From: Methanobacteriota archaeon
GTDB lineage: Archaea; JAADCQ01; Methanopyri; Methanopyrales; Methanopyraceae
Length of the DNA: 64,000 bases
Reading direction: 5' to 3'
NCBI GenBank assembly: GCA_027064425.1
Contig: JAMOPO010000057.1
Location: 129,352-193,351 of the forward strand
Shown here one piece after another: positions 21,401 through 29,734 of this stretch. Position 1 is the first letter of the stretch. Every line of letters begins with the position of its first letter. The position numbers and the translations under genes are program-made. Under the pieces are notes generated by a model. The model ran no database searches, was not told the origin of the DNA, and worked only from the letters and a program-made list of their open reading frames with translations.

Positions 21401-22776
21401 ACGCACCACAGGTACACGTGCGGGACGTCGCCCAGCAGCACCGTCGGGAAGTCCACGTGGGAGAGCAGCGTCCGACGCAGCGGCAACCACTCCAGCGTTC
21501 CGTGCGTGCCCACGTGGACGACGACGTCGACCGTCCGCTTCAGCCACAGGTACACGGCCAGGTAGTAGTGAGGCGGCGGGAGTAGCAGTGAGTGGTACAC
21601 GACCGCCGACTCGAGTGAGCCCCAGAGCCAGCCGCGCGGGGGCTGGGGCAGCAGGAGCACCTTCCCGAGCTTCAGACCCGGGACCACGAAGTGCCCATCG
21701 ACGACCATCACATCGCCCGGTGGGGGACCCCAACCAAAGAGTCCAGTCCGGTACCCCAGCAGCCGCTCGAACTCCCGACCGGCTTTCAGCGCCCGCTCGA
21801 ACTCCCGCCGGAGCTCTGACACGCTGGCGCGGCCGGATGCGTACTCCACCAACCCCTCCACCAGCCGGGAGAGCGCCCTCAGCGCCTCCTCCCTGGCCCT
21901 CGAAACGTCCCCCGAGCCGCCGGTGTTGAAACCGGCCGGGGCCACGGAAGACAGCAGGCGCTCCGCCTCCCGCAGCAGGGTCTGAAGCGAGCGCTTCAGC
22001 GTCTCCAGTTCCCGCTCGCCTAACGGGGGTTTGAGGAGCCGGGCGTACCCGTAAAGGAGCCCGGGCAGGCCGTCCTCCACGTACAACCGGACGACCTCGG
22101 GCAGCCTCGCGTACCAGCGCTCGTACGTGCTGACGGGAATCAGCGCGAGGTAGGCGTGGTGCTCGTACATCCTGCGCAGCCGCTCCTCGTCCCACCATCC
22201 CACGTTGATCCCGTAGCTCCAGATCAAGCGGGCGAGTTCACCCTCCAGCCTCTTCACCAGCCGGGCCGCCTCGTCCCACCGACCCTGCCGCTCGAGCCGG
22301 GCGATCTCGAGCAGCTCCCGGTCCCAGGGCGTCCTGACGTCGTAACCCGCGGCCCTGAGGTTGGCCAGGATGTTGACGAGTGATCCGAACACGTCCAATC
22401 CGGAAGCCGTGATGGACTCTCGGCCGGGCGGCCAGTCGTAATAAATCAGCGCGACGATCTTCTCGCGGTTGGGCTTCTTCGCCAGCTCCCTCCAGCGCTC
22501 CTCGAGCCTTCGAACTATGGCCTGGTTCTCGGGGTAGGGGTGACCCGCCAGCCGAGTGGGCGGTGTGACGATGGCCCCTTCAGCGTCCGGGAGCACGACC
22601 TCGCGGAAGAAGGTGGGAGTCGGGTACCCCAGCGGGTCCGCCCGGTACTCCACCGGCGGCACTCCCGCGTCGGGCTCGTGAAACGGCAGCTGCGGCGCGT
22701 CGGCCGCCGCGGGCTGCAGCGCGAGGAGTAGGGCGATCAGCAGCCGCCACCTCCCCCCGGCGGCCGGGGTCCTCAC
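18421..22776 (-). CDS. Giant secreted CobN/Mg-chelatase H-like surface protein with C-terminal anchor
   Basis: 1,451 residues. It begins with a signal peptide (about 1-25, LLIALLLALQPAAADA). The main body (about 30-1,180) follows the CobN/BchH/ChlH chelatase family, with VVVHVGTHGTLEWLP near 420-433 matching the H-x-x-T-H-G-x-x-E-W-L-P motif. A Thr/Pro/Ser/Ala-rich low-complexity linker (about 1,200-1,410) and a hydrophobic segment near 1,415-1,436 end in basic residues, so the chelatase-like body should be outside the membrane. Normal CobN works inside the cell with an AAA partner, which cannot function outside for lack of ATP. Role unknown; metal or tetrapyrrole scavenging is a guess. The GTG at 22776 is the start. 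Confidence 0.88.
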   Translation of the reverse strand: MRTPAAGGRWRLLIALLLALQPAAADAPQLPFHEPDAGVPPVEYRADPLGYPTPTFFREVVLPDAEGAIVTPPTRLAGHPYPENQAIVRRLEERWRELAKKPNREKIVALIYYDWPPGRESITASGLDVFGSLVNILANLRAAGYDVRTPWDRELLEIARLERQGRWDEAARLVKRLEGELARLIWSYGINVGWWDEERLRRMYEHHAYLALIPVSTYERWYARLPEVVRLYVEDGLPGLLYGYARLLKPPLGERELETLKRSLQTLLREAERLLSSVAPAGFNTGGSGDVSRAREEALRALSRLVEGLVEYASGRASVSELRREFERALKAGREFERLLGYRTGLFGWGPPPGDVMVVDGHFVVPGLKLGKVLLLPQPPRGWLWGSLESAVVYHSLLLPPPHYYLAVYLWLKRTVDVVVHVGTHGTLEWLPLRRTLLSHVDFPTVLLGDVPHVYLWCVTSGELLNVKWRTSAVVIGYLPPPPETATEFYLRTLVEALHECFHWFQSGDPKLADRLRPLILETLRITGLYEWMGLRWDDVVRMARTEEGFGRLVNLLHLYLHAMQSHGERPVPASLARSLHVYGLVTSEEVRAYVRAVLFREFLKRALERRGMSLEDLNRMIYGQPDRALRLLNELWREWDRLVSHPDELRSAYPDLYHEAERIRRLVVESARLEIEDLLRVLDGRRIPTGPPGDPTLDPSVLPTGRMLYVLNPDELPTEAAWHVAENLRPPKLPTLFILSATDLINDRGVSLAYLLRSTGLRKGVSGYVLSGSPPYVPVLVCQGLEAIFVRCRPGLALFKAHLACVLRASTRCPAVELERLLERLRAECRDPELRAALEQIHVDPSLLHRGLEVLREWYRRIPIELLTSPDFNPDPLWYEAWAVKFLYGVQVEGLPVEEAARRAAAALYCPADYTTGVRALAERLELREWGQFVSSLPAKLGRVLLPEGPVSDPRMFELELLLVDQIVKPETDRIWGALAEDVLEFGVACCALSRAVRGSCLDLRLLDLTTMELVPLHAELLREFHSLLLDRGWILSLSSPGQASALFERVSRLLGLIAALWPAVESPGTPTEEALAGALGQLLYEVTRRLVLDREVVDRLERVNPYALEAIVARVFHLYYQSGETLLRRTYHALVMVWRGELSRVGRWVEEAKNAVLSRSLELYARLVREYGWCGCFEEAANPVLRSVTSLVSPVGAFLPNPFSAGIIATKPAPTGRPSPTPTALTPARPVPVPPPVSRATPAGVTRGPTGAVPGTVTGAVTQPTAASTALNGGTVVGRLVTSAVTVTASIARALTRVTRVARTARTTSRDITAANRPHAPRISPPSPQPRAAGAQVIRPAAAGSTVMGAGRVRAAASISLRGGELSRSIAASGVVSAEGISRPSSGTGRSGGRTPAVSFTRQGSPTSGSPVPAWLQRLLLLVLVGLAIGLGAWARAGRRERVGWTTGW

Positions 22777-22885
22777 CCCGCCACGTTAGGTTCCAATAAG
22801 ACCGATCCCGGAACCCTTTTAGTGCGCATCGGTAACAACATCTGGGTGGGAGTTAGTACTACGCGGTACGTTGGGGGCCTCGTTA

Positions 22886-24280
22886 GTGAGAATAGTAATA
22901 CCCACCCTGCTCGGGTTGCTGGTGGCGCTCGGTGGCGCCTCCGCGGGGCTCCAGGAGTGCAAGCAGGCCTACTTGGATGCCGCTAAAATCGAGGAGTACG
23001 GTGGCAAGCTTCGGGAGGCGCTCAACACCATTGGCGGCTTCCAGCCACCGTGCGGGCTGAAGGTGGTTCCGACGGCGTACCCGTACATGGCGCTCAAGGA
23101 TGACAAGAGCGCGATCCAGACGGTGTTCGAGGGGACCGACGTCGCGGAGTCCGGCTCGTGGACGGAGGTGGGACCGGGCGACTTCCGGGCGCTGATCTAC
23201 GGGATCCACGAGCTGAGTGAGAACTGGTTCAAGCGCGTCAGCACCGTGGTCGACCTGGCTCAGGAGCCGGCCAAGTGGGCGCTGAAGGTGCACGAGGAGA
23301 CGCACGCGTGGGAGGGAGCCGTGGAGAAGGTGGGCGAGACGTGGGACGCGTGGGAGCAGCACAAGGGCTCCGATGACCTGAAGACGGCCATCGCATCCCG
23401 GACGCTGGCGGTGCTGGGCCTGGTCGTGTCCGAGAACTGGCGGGCGATCTTCAACGAGGCGAACAAGGCCGCGCACATCGCCGCCAACGTCGGGAAGGTG
23501 GAGATTCCGGCGGGCGTATACGGTAACGACAACCCGATCGAGTTGGACTTCAGCAAGTGCGAGACGCCGGGAGACGTGACCGGCGTGATTAAGGGCCTGA
23601 TCAAGGCGGTCTTCGGCGACGACCAGCTGACGCCGGCGCGGGTGATCGCGCTCATCGACAGGGAGGCGGAGCACTTCGGACTGGGTAGCAACTTCGTCGA
23701 GACGTACCTGGAGGGTGGGCAGTACGAGCCGCACCCGGGCGGGTTCACTAAGGACGAGATGAAGCAGGTGATCGAGCTGTTCAAGCAGGGCAAGGACGTC
23801 TACGGTCAGCCGCTCTCTGAGGACGCGCTGGCGTTCGCGGTGCTGTTCAGCATCGAGAACGTGTGGGCAACGTACGAGGAGTACGTGCACCAGTACGGCC
23901 ACTTCTTCCCGCCCGCGGCCGACGACGCCAAGCTGGCACGCGATAAGATCCAGGAGGCGGTGAGCGACCTGGTGTCCGTACTGGACAAGCTGAACGCGTG
24001 GGCGGACGTAGGCATCACGAAGGTTAAGCTGAAGTCCAACCCGATCGAGTGCGCGCCGGCGGTGAAGGACTGGGCGGTAGGCCAGCTGTTCGGTGCGGTG
24101 GGGCAGCTACAGCAGAAGGTCAGCGAGCTCGAGAGCAAGGTCAGCGAGCTCGAAAAGAAGGGGGCCGGCAAGGGGACCGGCAAGGGCGAGACAGGGAAGG
24201 GTGGTAAGGGCGTGCCGGTGAACCCGCTGGTCGCGCTGGCCGGACTGGTGACGGTCCTGGTCGCGCTCCGGCGGCGCTAA
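22886..24280 (+). CDS. Secreted surface protein with coiled coil and VPVNP C-terminal sorting-like tail
   Basis: 464 residues, family not recognised. An N-terminal signal peptide (IVIPTLLGLLVALGGASAG) is followed by a mostly helical body with repeated Trp and Glu, a heptad coiled coil (QLQQKVSELESKVSELEKK near 408-426), a Gly/Lys linker, and a tail of V-P-V-N-P, a hydrophobic stretch and R-R-R. The same tail plan ends the next gene. GTG 22886 has GGGGG 8 bases upstream; TTG 22871 is possible. It is divergent from the CobN-like gene across 109 bp. Confidence 0.8.
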   Translation: MRIVIPTLLGLLVALGGASAGLQECKQAYLDAAKIEEYGGKLREALNTIGGFQPPCGLKVVPTAYPYMALKDDKSAIQTVFEGTDVAESGSWTEVGPGDFRALIYGIHELSENWFKRVSTVVDLAQEPAKWALKVHEETHAWEGAVEKVGETWDAWEQHKGSDDLKTAIASRTLAVLGLVVSENWRAIFNEANKAAHIAANVGKVEIPAGVYGNDNPIELDFSKCETPGDVTGVIKGLIKAVFGDDQLTPARVIALIDREAEHFGLGSNFVETYLEGGQYEPHPGGFTKDEMKQVIELFKQGKDVYGQPLSEDALAFAVLFSIENVWATYEEYVHQYGHFFPPAADDAKLARDKIQEAVSDLVSVLDKLNAWADVGITKVKLKSNPIECAPAVKDWAVGQLFGAVGQLQQKVSELESKVSELEKKGAGKGTGKGETGKGGKGVPVNPLVALAGLVTVLVALRRR

Positions 24281-24346
24281 CGCTCCTCCTCACTCTTTCC
24301 TTACCCACCTGTCCCGCCCTCCCTAGGTCCTCTCGGGGGTGGTCGA

Positions 24347-25546
24347 TTGAGGTGGTGGCTAATTCTCGTGCTAGGGGCGCTTCTAGCCGCTGCGCCCGCC
24401 CGGGCGGACCTGGCTGACCAGGTGCGGGATCGGTGCGTTAAGGCGACCCAGTGGCTGATCGAGCATCAGCGCCCGGACGGCGGTTGGCTCTACGAGGGCA
24501 CAAACAAGTCCTCGAGCATGGACACCGGCGTGGTCCTGCTGGGACTCTCCGAGTTTTACAACCGAGCGCCGGAGAATCTGAAGCCAAGAATCAAGGAGGC
24601 CGTGGACCGAGGCGTCTCATACGTCTTGAAGTGCTGGGACTCGAACCGGAAGATGTTCTGGGATTACCCGGGGCAGAGTGAGCACGAGGACTGGCTGCCG
24701 ATGTACACGGTGCACGCGCTCATGGGGCTGATCGCGGTCGAGAAGCACTTCCCAGACATCGCCAAGAAGTACAACGTCGACCGGTACGTGACGGAGGCAC
24801 TGGAGAGGCTGATGAGCCTGCAGCGGCCCGACGGGACGTGGGCCAACTTCGGCCCGGGCTCCTGGCAGGACCCGTACCGGTGCACGCCGATCGTGGTCTG
24901 GCTGGCGGAGTGGTCGGGCAAGTACAAGCCCAGCGACCCGCGCGTCAAGAGGGCGTTGGAGTGGATCGAGGGGATCCTGACGAGGTCGCCCCTGGGCGGC
25001 CTGATCTCGCGGGGGGTCAAGATCGACTTCACCGCGTGGGACCTGCTGGCGTTTTACTACTCCGGCGATCGGTACTACCGGAGCTTCGTGCCGAAGCTGC
25101 AGCAGGGACTGTTGGGATTCCAGAGGAAGGATGGTGCGTTCGCCGCGCACACCTCGGTGAATGACACGGTGTACGGCCCGAACGGCACGGCGGCGCCCTG
25201 CCCGCACAAGACGGCCCGGGTGCTCTTCGCCCTAATGAAGACGGGGATGGACCCGTTCGGCGACCGGATCAAGCGGGCCGTGGAGTTCCTGCTGAACACC
25301 AAGAGCCAGGACCCGGACGGGTCGTGGTTCTGGCCCACGATGGATAATCCGAGCAAGCCGCAGGAGGTGGCCTGCCGGGCGTACTCCACGGGCTGGTGCC
25401 TGGCGGCGCTGGCGGCGTGGCTGGAGAAGGCGCAGCGGAGCCAGCAGGGCATCCAGCGAGGGGGTAAGAGACCTAGGGTGCCGGTCAGCCCGGCGATCAC
25501 ACTGGTTGGGCTGATAGCCGCCCTGATTGCGCCCAGGCGGTTCTAG
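24347..25546 (+). CDS. Secreted alpha-toroid protein (prenyltransferase/squalene cyclase fold) with sorting-like tail
   Basis: 399 residues. A signal peptide (LILVLGALLAAAPARA) precedes repeated helical hairpins with QW-type motifs: QRPDGGW near 41, QRPDGTW, FQRKDGAF and DPDGSWFW. These mark the alpha-alpha toroid shared by squalene cyclases, prenyltransferases and thioester proteins. I see no DXDD cyclase motif, so it may be a binding or glycan-acting domain. The tail V-P-V-S-P, hydrophobic run and R-R-F mirrors the gene before it. TTG start at 24347. Confidence 0.82.
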   Translation: MRWWLILVLGALLAAAPARADLADQVRDRCVKATQWLIEHQRPDGGWLYEGTNKSSSMDTGVVLLGLSEFYNRAPENLKPRIKEAVDRGVSYVLKCWDSNRKMFWDYPGQSEHEDWLPMYTVHALMGLIAVEKHFPDIAKKYNVDRYVTEALERLMSLQRPDGTWANFGPGSWQDPYRCTPIVVWLAEWSGKYKPSDPRVKRALEWIEGILTRSPLGGLISRGVKIDFTAWDLLAFYYSGDRYYRSFVPKLQQGLLGFQRKDGAFAAHTSVNDTVYGPNGTAAPCPHKTARVLFALMKTGMDPFGDRIKRAVEFLLNTKSQDPDGSWFWPTMDNPSKPQEVACRAYSTGWCLAALAAWLEKAQRSQQGIQRGGKRPRVPVSPAITLVGLIAALIAPRRF

Positions 25547-25580
25547 GTGCGGTTCTAGGTCCCTGCCCGTTCTCCCGCGG

Positions 25581-25604
25581 ATCGTTACGATTTTCAAAAC
25601 ATTC
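25581..25604. repeat. Dispersed palindrome, copy 2
   Basis: ATCGTTACGA, 3-base loop, then the degenerate arm TCAAAACATT. It lies between the 3' ends of the toroid gene and top6A. Confidence 0.65.
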
Positions 25605-25618
25605 TCCCTGGCTCCGGA

Positions 25619-26656
25619 TCACTCGAGCTCCTCCAGCTTAGCCGGCAGGTACTCCTCGACGACGTAGTCCAGGGAATACTTCGCGAAGGCCTGCTGCTCG
25701 GCCTTCTTACCCAGTCGGGCGAGGAGGTCCAGCTCGCGCTGCCAGAACTCGGTGTCGTAGCGAGGGTCCCGTTTCAGCTCCTCGATGCGCTTGCGGTCGG
25801 CCTCGGTGAGCGGCTCGGTGGGGAGGTCGTACTCCACGATGTCGGTGGCCGTGACGCCGATGAACTTGGCGTCGGGGCAGGCGAGCTCGTGGTTCAGGTG
25901 CGCGGCCTTGGCGCTCCCGCTCCGGATGACCATGTAGATGTGCCAGCCGTACGGATCGCCGTCGGTGAACACGTACACGGGGAGGCCGAGCTCCTCGTTC
26001 AGGCGGCGGAGGAGGCGCCGAGTGGCCCGGGCGGCCTGACCCTTGAGCCCGACGATCAGGGCGTCGAGCTTCTCGTGGGCCCGCTCCTGAACCAGCCTGC
26101 GGTACATTCCCATGGTCTCGACGGCGATGACGCGCTCGGCGCCGCAGTCCAGGAGCTCGACGGCGTCCACGTTGGGCGGGATGTTGTAGCCGCTGATGCC
26201 GGCCTTTTCGGCGTGGATCTTGACCCCGTCCTCCTCCACGAGCAGGTCGCCGTAAACGGCGGCCCCGTCCTCCTCGGGCCAGATGCCGAACTCCTCGCGC
26301 TTGAGCCCGAGCACGGCCTCGAGGTCCTCAACGATGGCGTCGCTCTCGCGCTGGTCCTTGAAGGGCAGCTCCCAGCCCTCACTCGTGTAGTAAAGCTCTC
26401 GGAGGGTGGCGGAGCGGCCGGACTCGACCAGCTTCTTGGCGAAGGCGGCGACGCTCATCATCTGGGCGAGCTTTTTGGAGCCGCGGAGGGTGTGAGGGCG
26501 GCGCTTGTACGTGTCGTCGCCGATCGTGTAAATGCGCCGCTCGGGGTCGTACTCGATGTTGGAGGTCGTGCGTTTGGGCACCTCCAGCGGCTCGTCCTCC
26601 TCGAGGCAGCGGAGGACGCGTCGGGCGAACTCGCGCAGCCGCTCGAGGGCCGTCAT
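25619..26656 (-). CDS. top6A: DNA topoisomerase VI subunit A
   Basis: 345 residues, homologue of Spo11. The winged-helix 5Y-CAP domain has the catalytic tyrosine in LRELYYTSEGW (about 86-96), and the TOPRIM domain has the metal Glu in VIAVETMGMY and the acidic cluster in VYVFTDGDPYGWHIY. It forms the A2B2 enzyme with Top6B, which is not adjacent here, unlike in many archaea. It is the last gene of the minus-strand information-processing run; a dispersed palindrome lies just past its stop. Confidence 0.96.
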   Translation of the reverse strand: MTALERLREFARRVLRCLEEDEPLEVPKRTTSNIEYDPERRIYTIGDDTYKRRPHTLRGSKKLAQMMSVAAFAKKLVESGRSATLRELYYTSEGWELPFKDQRESDAIVEDLEAVLGLKREEFGIWPEEDGAAVYGDLLVEEDGVKIHAEKAGISGYNIPPNVDAVELLDCGAERVIAVETMGMYRRLVQERAHEKLDALIVGLKGQAARATRRLLRRLNEELGLPVYVFTDGDPYGWHIYMVIRSGSAKAAHLNHELACPDAKFIGVTATDIVEYDLPTEPLTEADRKRIEELKRDPRYDTEFWQRELDLLARLGKKAEQQAFAKYSLDYVVEEYLPAKLEELE

Positions 26657-26698
26657 GGGCCTCCCTCGGCCTTGGGGTGAGCGCTCTAGGCGCTCGGG

Positions 26699-27364
26699 TT
26701 AGATGAACTCGGGCGGCTCGGAGTCCTTCCAGAGGCGCATCTTCTCGCGCTTCATGCGCCGCCGCTCGCTCTCCAGGTACCGGTACACGCGGCCGTGCGG
26801 GGCGCCCGAGGCGAGCATCTCGATCGCCTTGCGCGCGATCTCGAGCTGCCGGGGCTTGCCGATCAGGGCGACGGTTTTACCCCGGATGGAGACGTCGGCG
26901 CCGCTGAGCTCCTCGATGATCTCTCGGGTGCGGCCCTCCCGGCCGATGATGCGCGCACGCTGCCGCTCCAGGGCCTTGGGGTTGCGCCCGACGAGCTCGT
27001 ACAGGTTGATGATCTCGAGGCTGGCATCCTCCTCCCGGAGGAGGCGGAACGCGCGCTCGGGCGAGAAGCCGCGACCGATGGCGAGCACGCACTCCTTGGC
27101 CTTGAGCAGGTCGAGCGGGTCCTTCACGCGCTTGGTCGGTCGGATCTCCACCTCACCGGTCTTGCTATCGATGCGGAGCTTGACGCCGGTCTTGCGCTCG
27201 ATGTACTTCTTCGTCTCACCGTTCTTGCCGATGAGCACGCCGATTCGGTCCTTAGGGATCTTGACGCGCTCCACCTTCTCGTAGAACTCGTCGGCCAGCT
27301 GCGCCTCCCCGGCCTCCTCCTCTCCGGGCTCCCCCGCCGGCTCCTCCTCGGCCACGGCGCTCAC
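26699..27364 (-). CDS. KH-domain RNA-binding protein (Dim2/Pno1 homologue)
   Basis: 221 residues with two KH domains. The first has IGVLIGKNGETKKYIERKTG (about 41-60) and the second ARIIGREGRTREIIEELSG (about 137-155); both keep the G-x-x-G loop. The archaeal Dim2-like protein binds the 3' end of 16S rRNA and acts with RIO1 and aIF1A in small-subunit maturation; the gene here follows rio1 with a GTGA overlap. The N-terminal 25 residues are acidic. Confidence 0.92.
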   Translation of the reverse strand: MSAVAEEEPAGEPGEEEAGEAQLADEFYEKVERVKIPKDRIGVLIGKNGETKKYIERKTGVKLRIDSKTGEVEIRPTKRVKDPLDLLKAKECVLAIGRGFSPERAFRLLREEDASLEIINLYELVGRNPKALERQRARIIGREGRTREIIEELSGADVSIRGKTVALIGKPRQLEIARKAIEMLASGAPHGRVYRYLESERRRMKREKMRLWKDSEPPEFI

Positions 27365-28149
27365 CCCCTGATCTCCTCCAGGATCTCGTCGATCGGGGGC
27401 GTTTTAACCCCTATTCGGTTGAAGAAGTTGGTGAGGTTGCGGACGTCCCGGAGCAGGAGCTCGTTGGCGATCGGGTGGTCCAGAAGGACGCCCTGGGAGA
27501 AGTCGATGATGCGATAGTCGCCGTCGCCGCCGTACAGGATGTTGTACTCGCTGAGGTCGCCGTGCACGATCTCGGCCTTGCGGTACATGCGCTTGTAGTC
27601 CTCGAGGATGCTCCAGAAGACCTCCTCGGCGGTGTCCTCGTCCTCGGGCGGGTTGTCCTTGATGAGTGGGTAGGGGTTGCCCGCGTCGTCCCCGATGAAC
27701 TCCATGATCAGGACGTTGTTCATGTGGGCGATGGGCTCGGGGCAGCGGACGCCGGCCTCGTACGCGCGGGCGAGGTTCTTGAACTCCTTCTCGGCCCACG
27801 CGTAGACGATCTGGTGGCGCTTGCGCCCGATCTTCTGGAAGCGGGGATCACCCCGAATGTACCGCCACATGCGTCGAAAGTCGCTGGTGGCGACGCGGTA
27901 GATCTTGACCGCGACCAGGTCGTCGTCGCGGACCCCGCGGGCGACGTTCGCCTCCTTCCCGGTCTTGACGAAGCCCATCAGGCCGTCGATGTAGCCGCGG
28001 CGGGAGAGCTCGTAAAGGGTCATCAGGGTGTACTGGTCGAAGACCTCCTCCTCGACCTTGAGGTCCTCCAGCGTCTTCTCCAGCCGCTCGACCTTCTGGG
28101 GCTCGACGTCGACCTTCTCGATGGCGGAGAAGTACTTATCCTCGGCCAA
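27361..28149 (-). CDS. rio1: RIO1-type serine kinase
   Basis: 262 residues. The RIO signature is complete: STGKEAN-type flexible loop (KTGKEANVARG), Lys in VAVKIYRV, catalytic HGDLSEYNIL and metal-binding IIDFSQGV. RIO kinases act in late 40S/30S assembly. The TTG start lies 3 bp after aIF1A and the stop overlaps the Dim2-like gene, so the three are probably one transcription and assembly unit. Confidence 0.96.
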   Translation of the reverse strand: MAEDKYFSAIEKVDVEPQKVERLEKTLEDLKVEEEVFDQYTLMTLYELSRRGYIDGLMGFVKTGKEANVARGVRDDDLVAVKIYRVATSDFRRMWRYIRGDPRFQKIGRKRHQIVYAWAEKEFKNLARAYEAGVRCPEPIAHMNNVLIMEFIGDDAGNPYPLIKDNPPEDEDTAEEVFWSILEDYKRMYRKAEIVHGDLSEYNILYGGDGDYRIIDFSQGVLLDHPIANELLLRDVRNLTNFFNRIGVKTPPIDEILEEIRG

Positions 28150-28152
28150 CGT

Positions 28153-28488
28153 TTAGCCTCCCGGGATGATCTCCTCGAGGAGCTTAGTCACCCGCTCGTC
28201 CAGCTTGCCCTTCCGCTTGAGCCAGTCGACCTGAACCTTCGTGTACCGCCAGGTGACGTCCGCCCGGTCGTCCTGGAACTCCCAGGGCTTGACGAGCACC
28301 ACGTCGCCCTCGCGGATCCACACGCGCTTCCTCATCTTGCCCGGGATGCGCGCGATGCGAGTCTTCCCGTCCACGCACTTGACCTGCACGCGGTCGTCTC
28401 CGAGCATCTTCTCCACGACTCCGAAGATCTCGCCCTCCTTGGGGAGCCGGATCTTCTTCAGGGTCTCGTCGTCGATGCGCTTGCCCAT
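28153..28488 (-). CDS. eif1A: Translation initiation factor aIF1A
   Basis: 111 residues with the S1/OB fold of eIF1[41 protein letters not shown], then [11 protein letters not shown] and a short C-terminal helix. It binds the A site of the small subunit during initiation. I prefer ATG 28488 because GGGGGTGA lies 8 bases upstream; GTG 28497 would add three residues. Confidence 0.95.
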   Translation of the reverse strand: MGKRIDDETLKKIRLPKEGEIFGVVEKMLGDDRVQVKCVDGKTRIARIPGKMRKRVWIREGDVVLVKPWEFQDDRADVTWRYTKVQVDWLKRKGKLDERVTKLLEEIIPGG

Positions 28489-28503
28489 CCCGATCACCCC
28501 CGG

Positions 28504-28713
28504 TTAGTCGCTGCGCACCAGGTTAAGTAGTTCCTCGGAAACCCGGGCGCAGGAGAGCGCCGAGTCGACACCCGAGGCGGCCTTGGCCGGGCTCCTGGCC
28601 CGGAACTCGATCTCCACCCGGTCCTCCCTGACCCGGACCCGGGCGCTGAAGCCCCGGGGGCCACCCTCCCAGACGGGCCCGTCCCGGAGCGGCGCGGGGA
28701 GGTCTCGGAGCAC
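28504..28713 (-). CDS. Pcc1-like KEOPS subunit
   Basis: About 69 residues ending in VEIEFRARSPAKAASGVDSALSCARVSEELLNL, the C-terminal strand-helix pattern of Pcc1, the dimer subunit of the KEOPS complex for tRNA t6A. The length is a little short for the family. Translation upstream of GTG 28713 stays open for seven more codons to an ACG at 28734 that has GGGGGG at suitable spacing, and the added residues would supply the missing first strand. It sits between tyrS and aIF1A. Confidence 0.65.
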   Translation of the reverse strand: MLRDLPAPLRDGPVWEGGPRGFSARVRVREDRVEIEFRARSPAKAASGVDSALSCARVSEELLNLVRSD

Positions 28714-28749
28714 CAGCCTCCCTCGGAGGCGCGTGGTGGTGGCCCCCCG

Positions 28750-29721
28750 CTAGGAGGGGGCGCCCACGGCCTTGCGCACGGGCTCGAGGATCTCGGCGAG
28801 GTACCGGGCGGCGTTCTCTTTGAGGTCCAGTGGGTGGAGCTCCTCGTTGACGAAGTCGCGCTCGAGCTCCTTGTAGCTGGTGTAGGTCACGTCGCCGCCG
28901 TACTTCTCGGGCCGCTCGATCGTGACCTCGTCGTACTCGCGGAAGATGAAGTAGCGGTAGATCTCGAGGATGGGGTTGCCCTCGGCCTCGCCCGCCGGGC
29001 AGTACGCTTTCATGATCTTCTCGCGGATGGTCTCGGGGTCATCGTTCACGGCGATGTAGTTGTTCTTGCTTGAGGACATCTTCTCCTCGCCGTCGAGCCC
29101 GTGGATGATGGGCGTGTGCAGGCACGTGGGGGCCTCGTAGCCGAGCTTGGGCAGGATGTCCCGGGCGAGCATGTGGATCTTCCGCTGCTCGAGCCCGCCC
29201 ACCGCCAGGTCCACGTCGAGGTGGACGATGTCGAGCGCCTGCATGATGGGGTAGACGACCTGGGAGACGGGTGGGTTCTCCTCGCGCCGGGCGATCATGT
29301 CCATGCTCCGGCGGGCGCGGCGCATGGTCGTGTGCCGGGCCATCCGGTACACGTCGAGGGCGTACTCGTCCTCGAGCTGGAACTCGGAGCCGAGCACGAA
29401 CTCCGTTCGTTTCGGGTCGAGGCCCATGGCGGTGAAGCAGCGCTTGTTGTACTCGGCGAGCTCGCGGATCTCCTCCATCGAGCCCTTTTCGTTCAGGTAC
29501 GCGTGCAGGTCGGCGAGGAGGATGATGACCTTGAACCCGGCCCGCTGGAGGTCCACCATCTTGTCGATCACGAGCTTGTGACCGAGGTGGATGTCGCCGG
29601 AGGGCTCGAATCCGACGTAGGCGACGGGCTCGTCCTTTTCCTCGAGCAGCTGGCGGAGCTCCTCCTCCGTGACGATCTCGACGGTGTTGCGCGTGACGAG
29701 CTCCCAGGTGTCCTCCGCCAT
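28750..29721 (-). CDS. tyrS: Tyrosyl-tRNA synthetase
   Basis: 323 residues, the compact archaeal form. The class I signatures are GDIHLGH (HIGH, about 43-49) and KMSSSKNN (KMSKS, about 216-223). YPIMQALDIVHLDVDLAVGG is the tyrosine-binding region. The archaeal type lacks the bacterial S4-like tail. It lies 13 bp after nmd3 and 36 bp before the Pcc1-like gene. Confidence 0.97.
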   Translation of the reverse strand: MAEDTWELVTRNTVEIVTEEELRQLLEEKDEPVAYVGFEPSGDIHLGHKLVIDKMVDLQRAGFKVIILLADLHAYLNEKGSMEEIRELAEYNKRCFTAMGLDPKRTEFVLGSEFQLEDEYALDVYRMARHTTMRRARRSMDMIARREENPPVSQVVYPIMQALDIVHLDVDLAVGGLEQRKIHMLARDILPKLGYEAPTCLHTPIIHGLDGEEKMSSSKNNYIAVNDDPETIREKIMKAYCPAGEAEGNPILEIYRYFIFREYDEVTIERPEKYGGDVTYTSYKELERDFVNEELHPLDLKENAARYLAEILEPVRKAVGAPS

Positions 29722-29734
29722 CGGGGCTCCCCCG

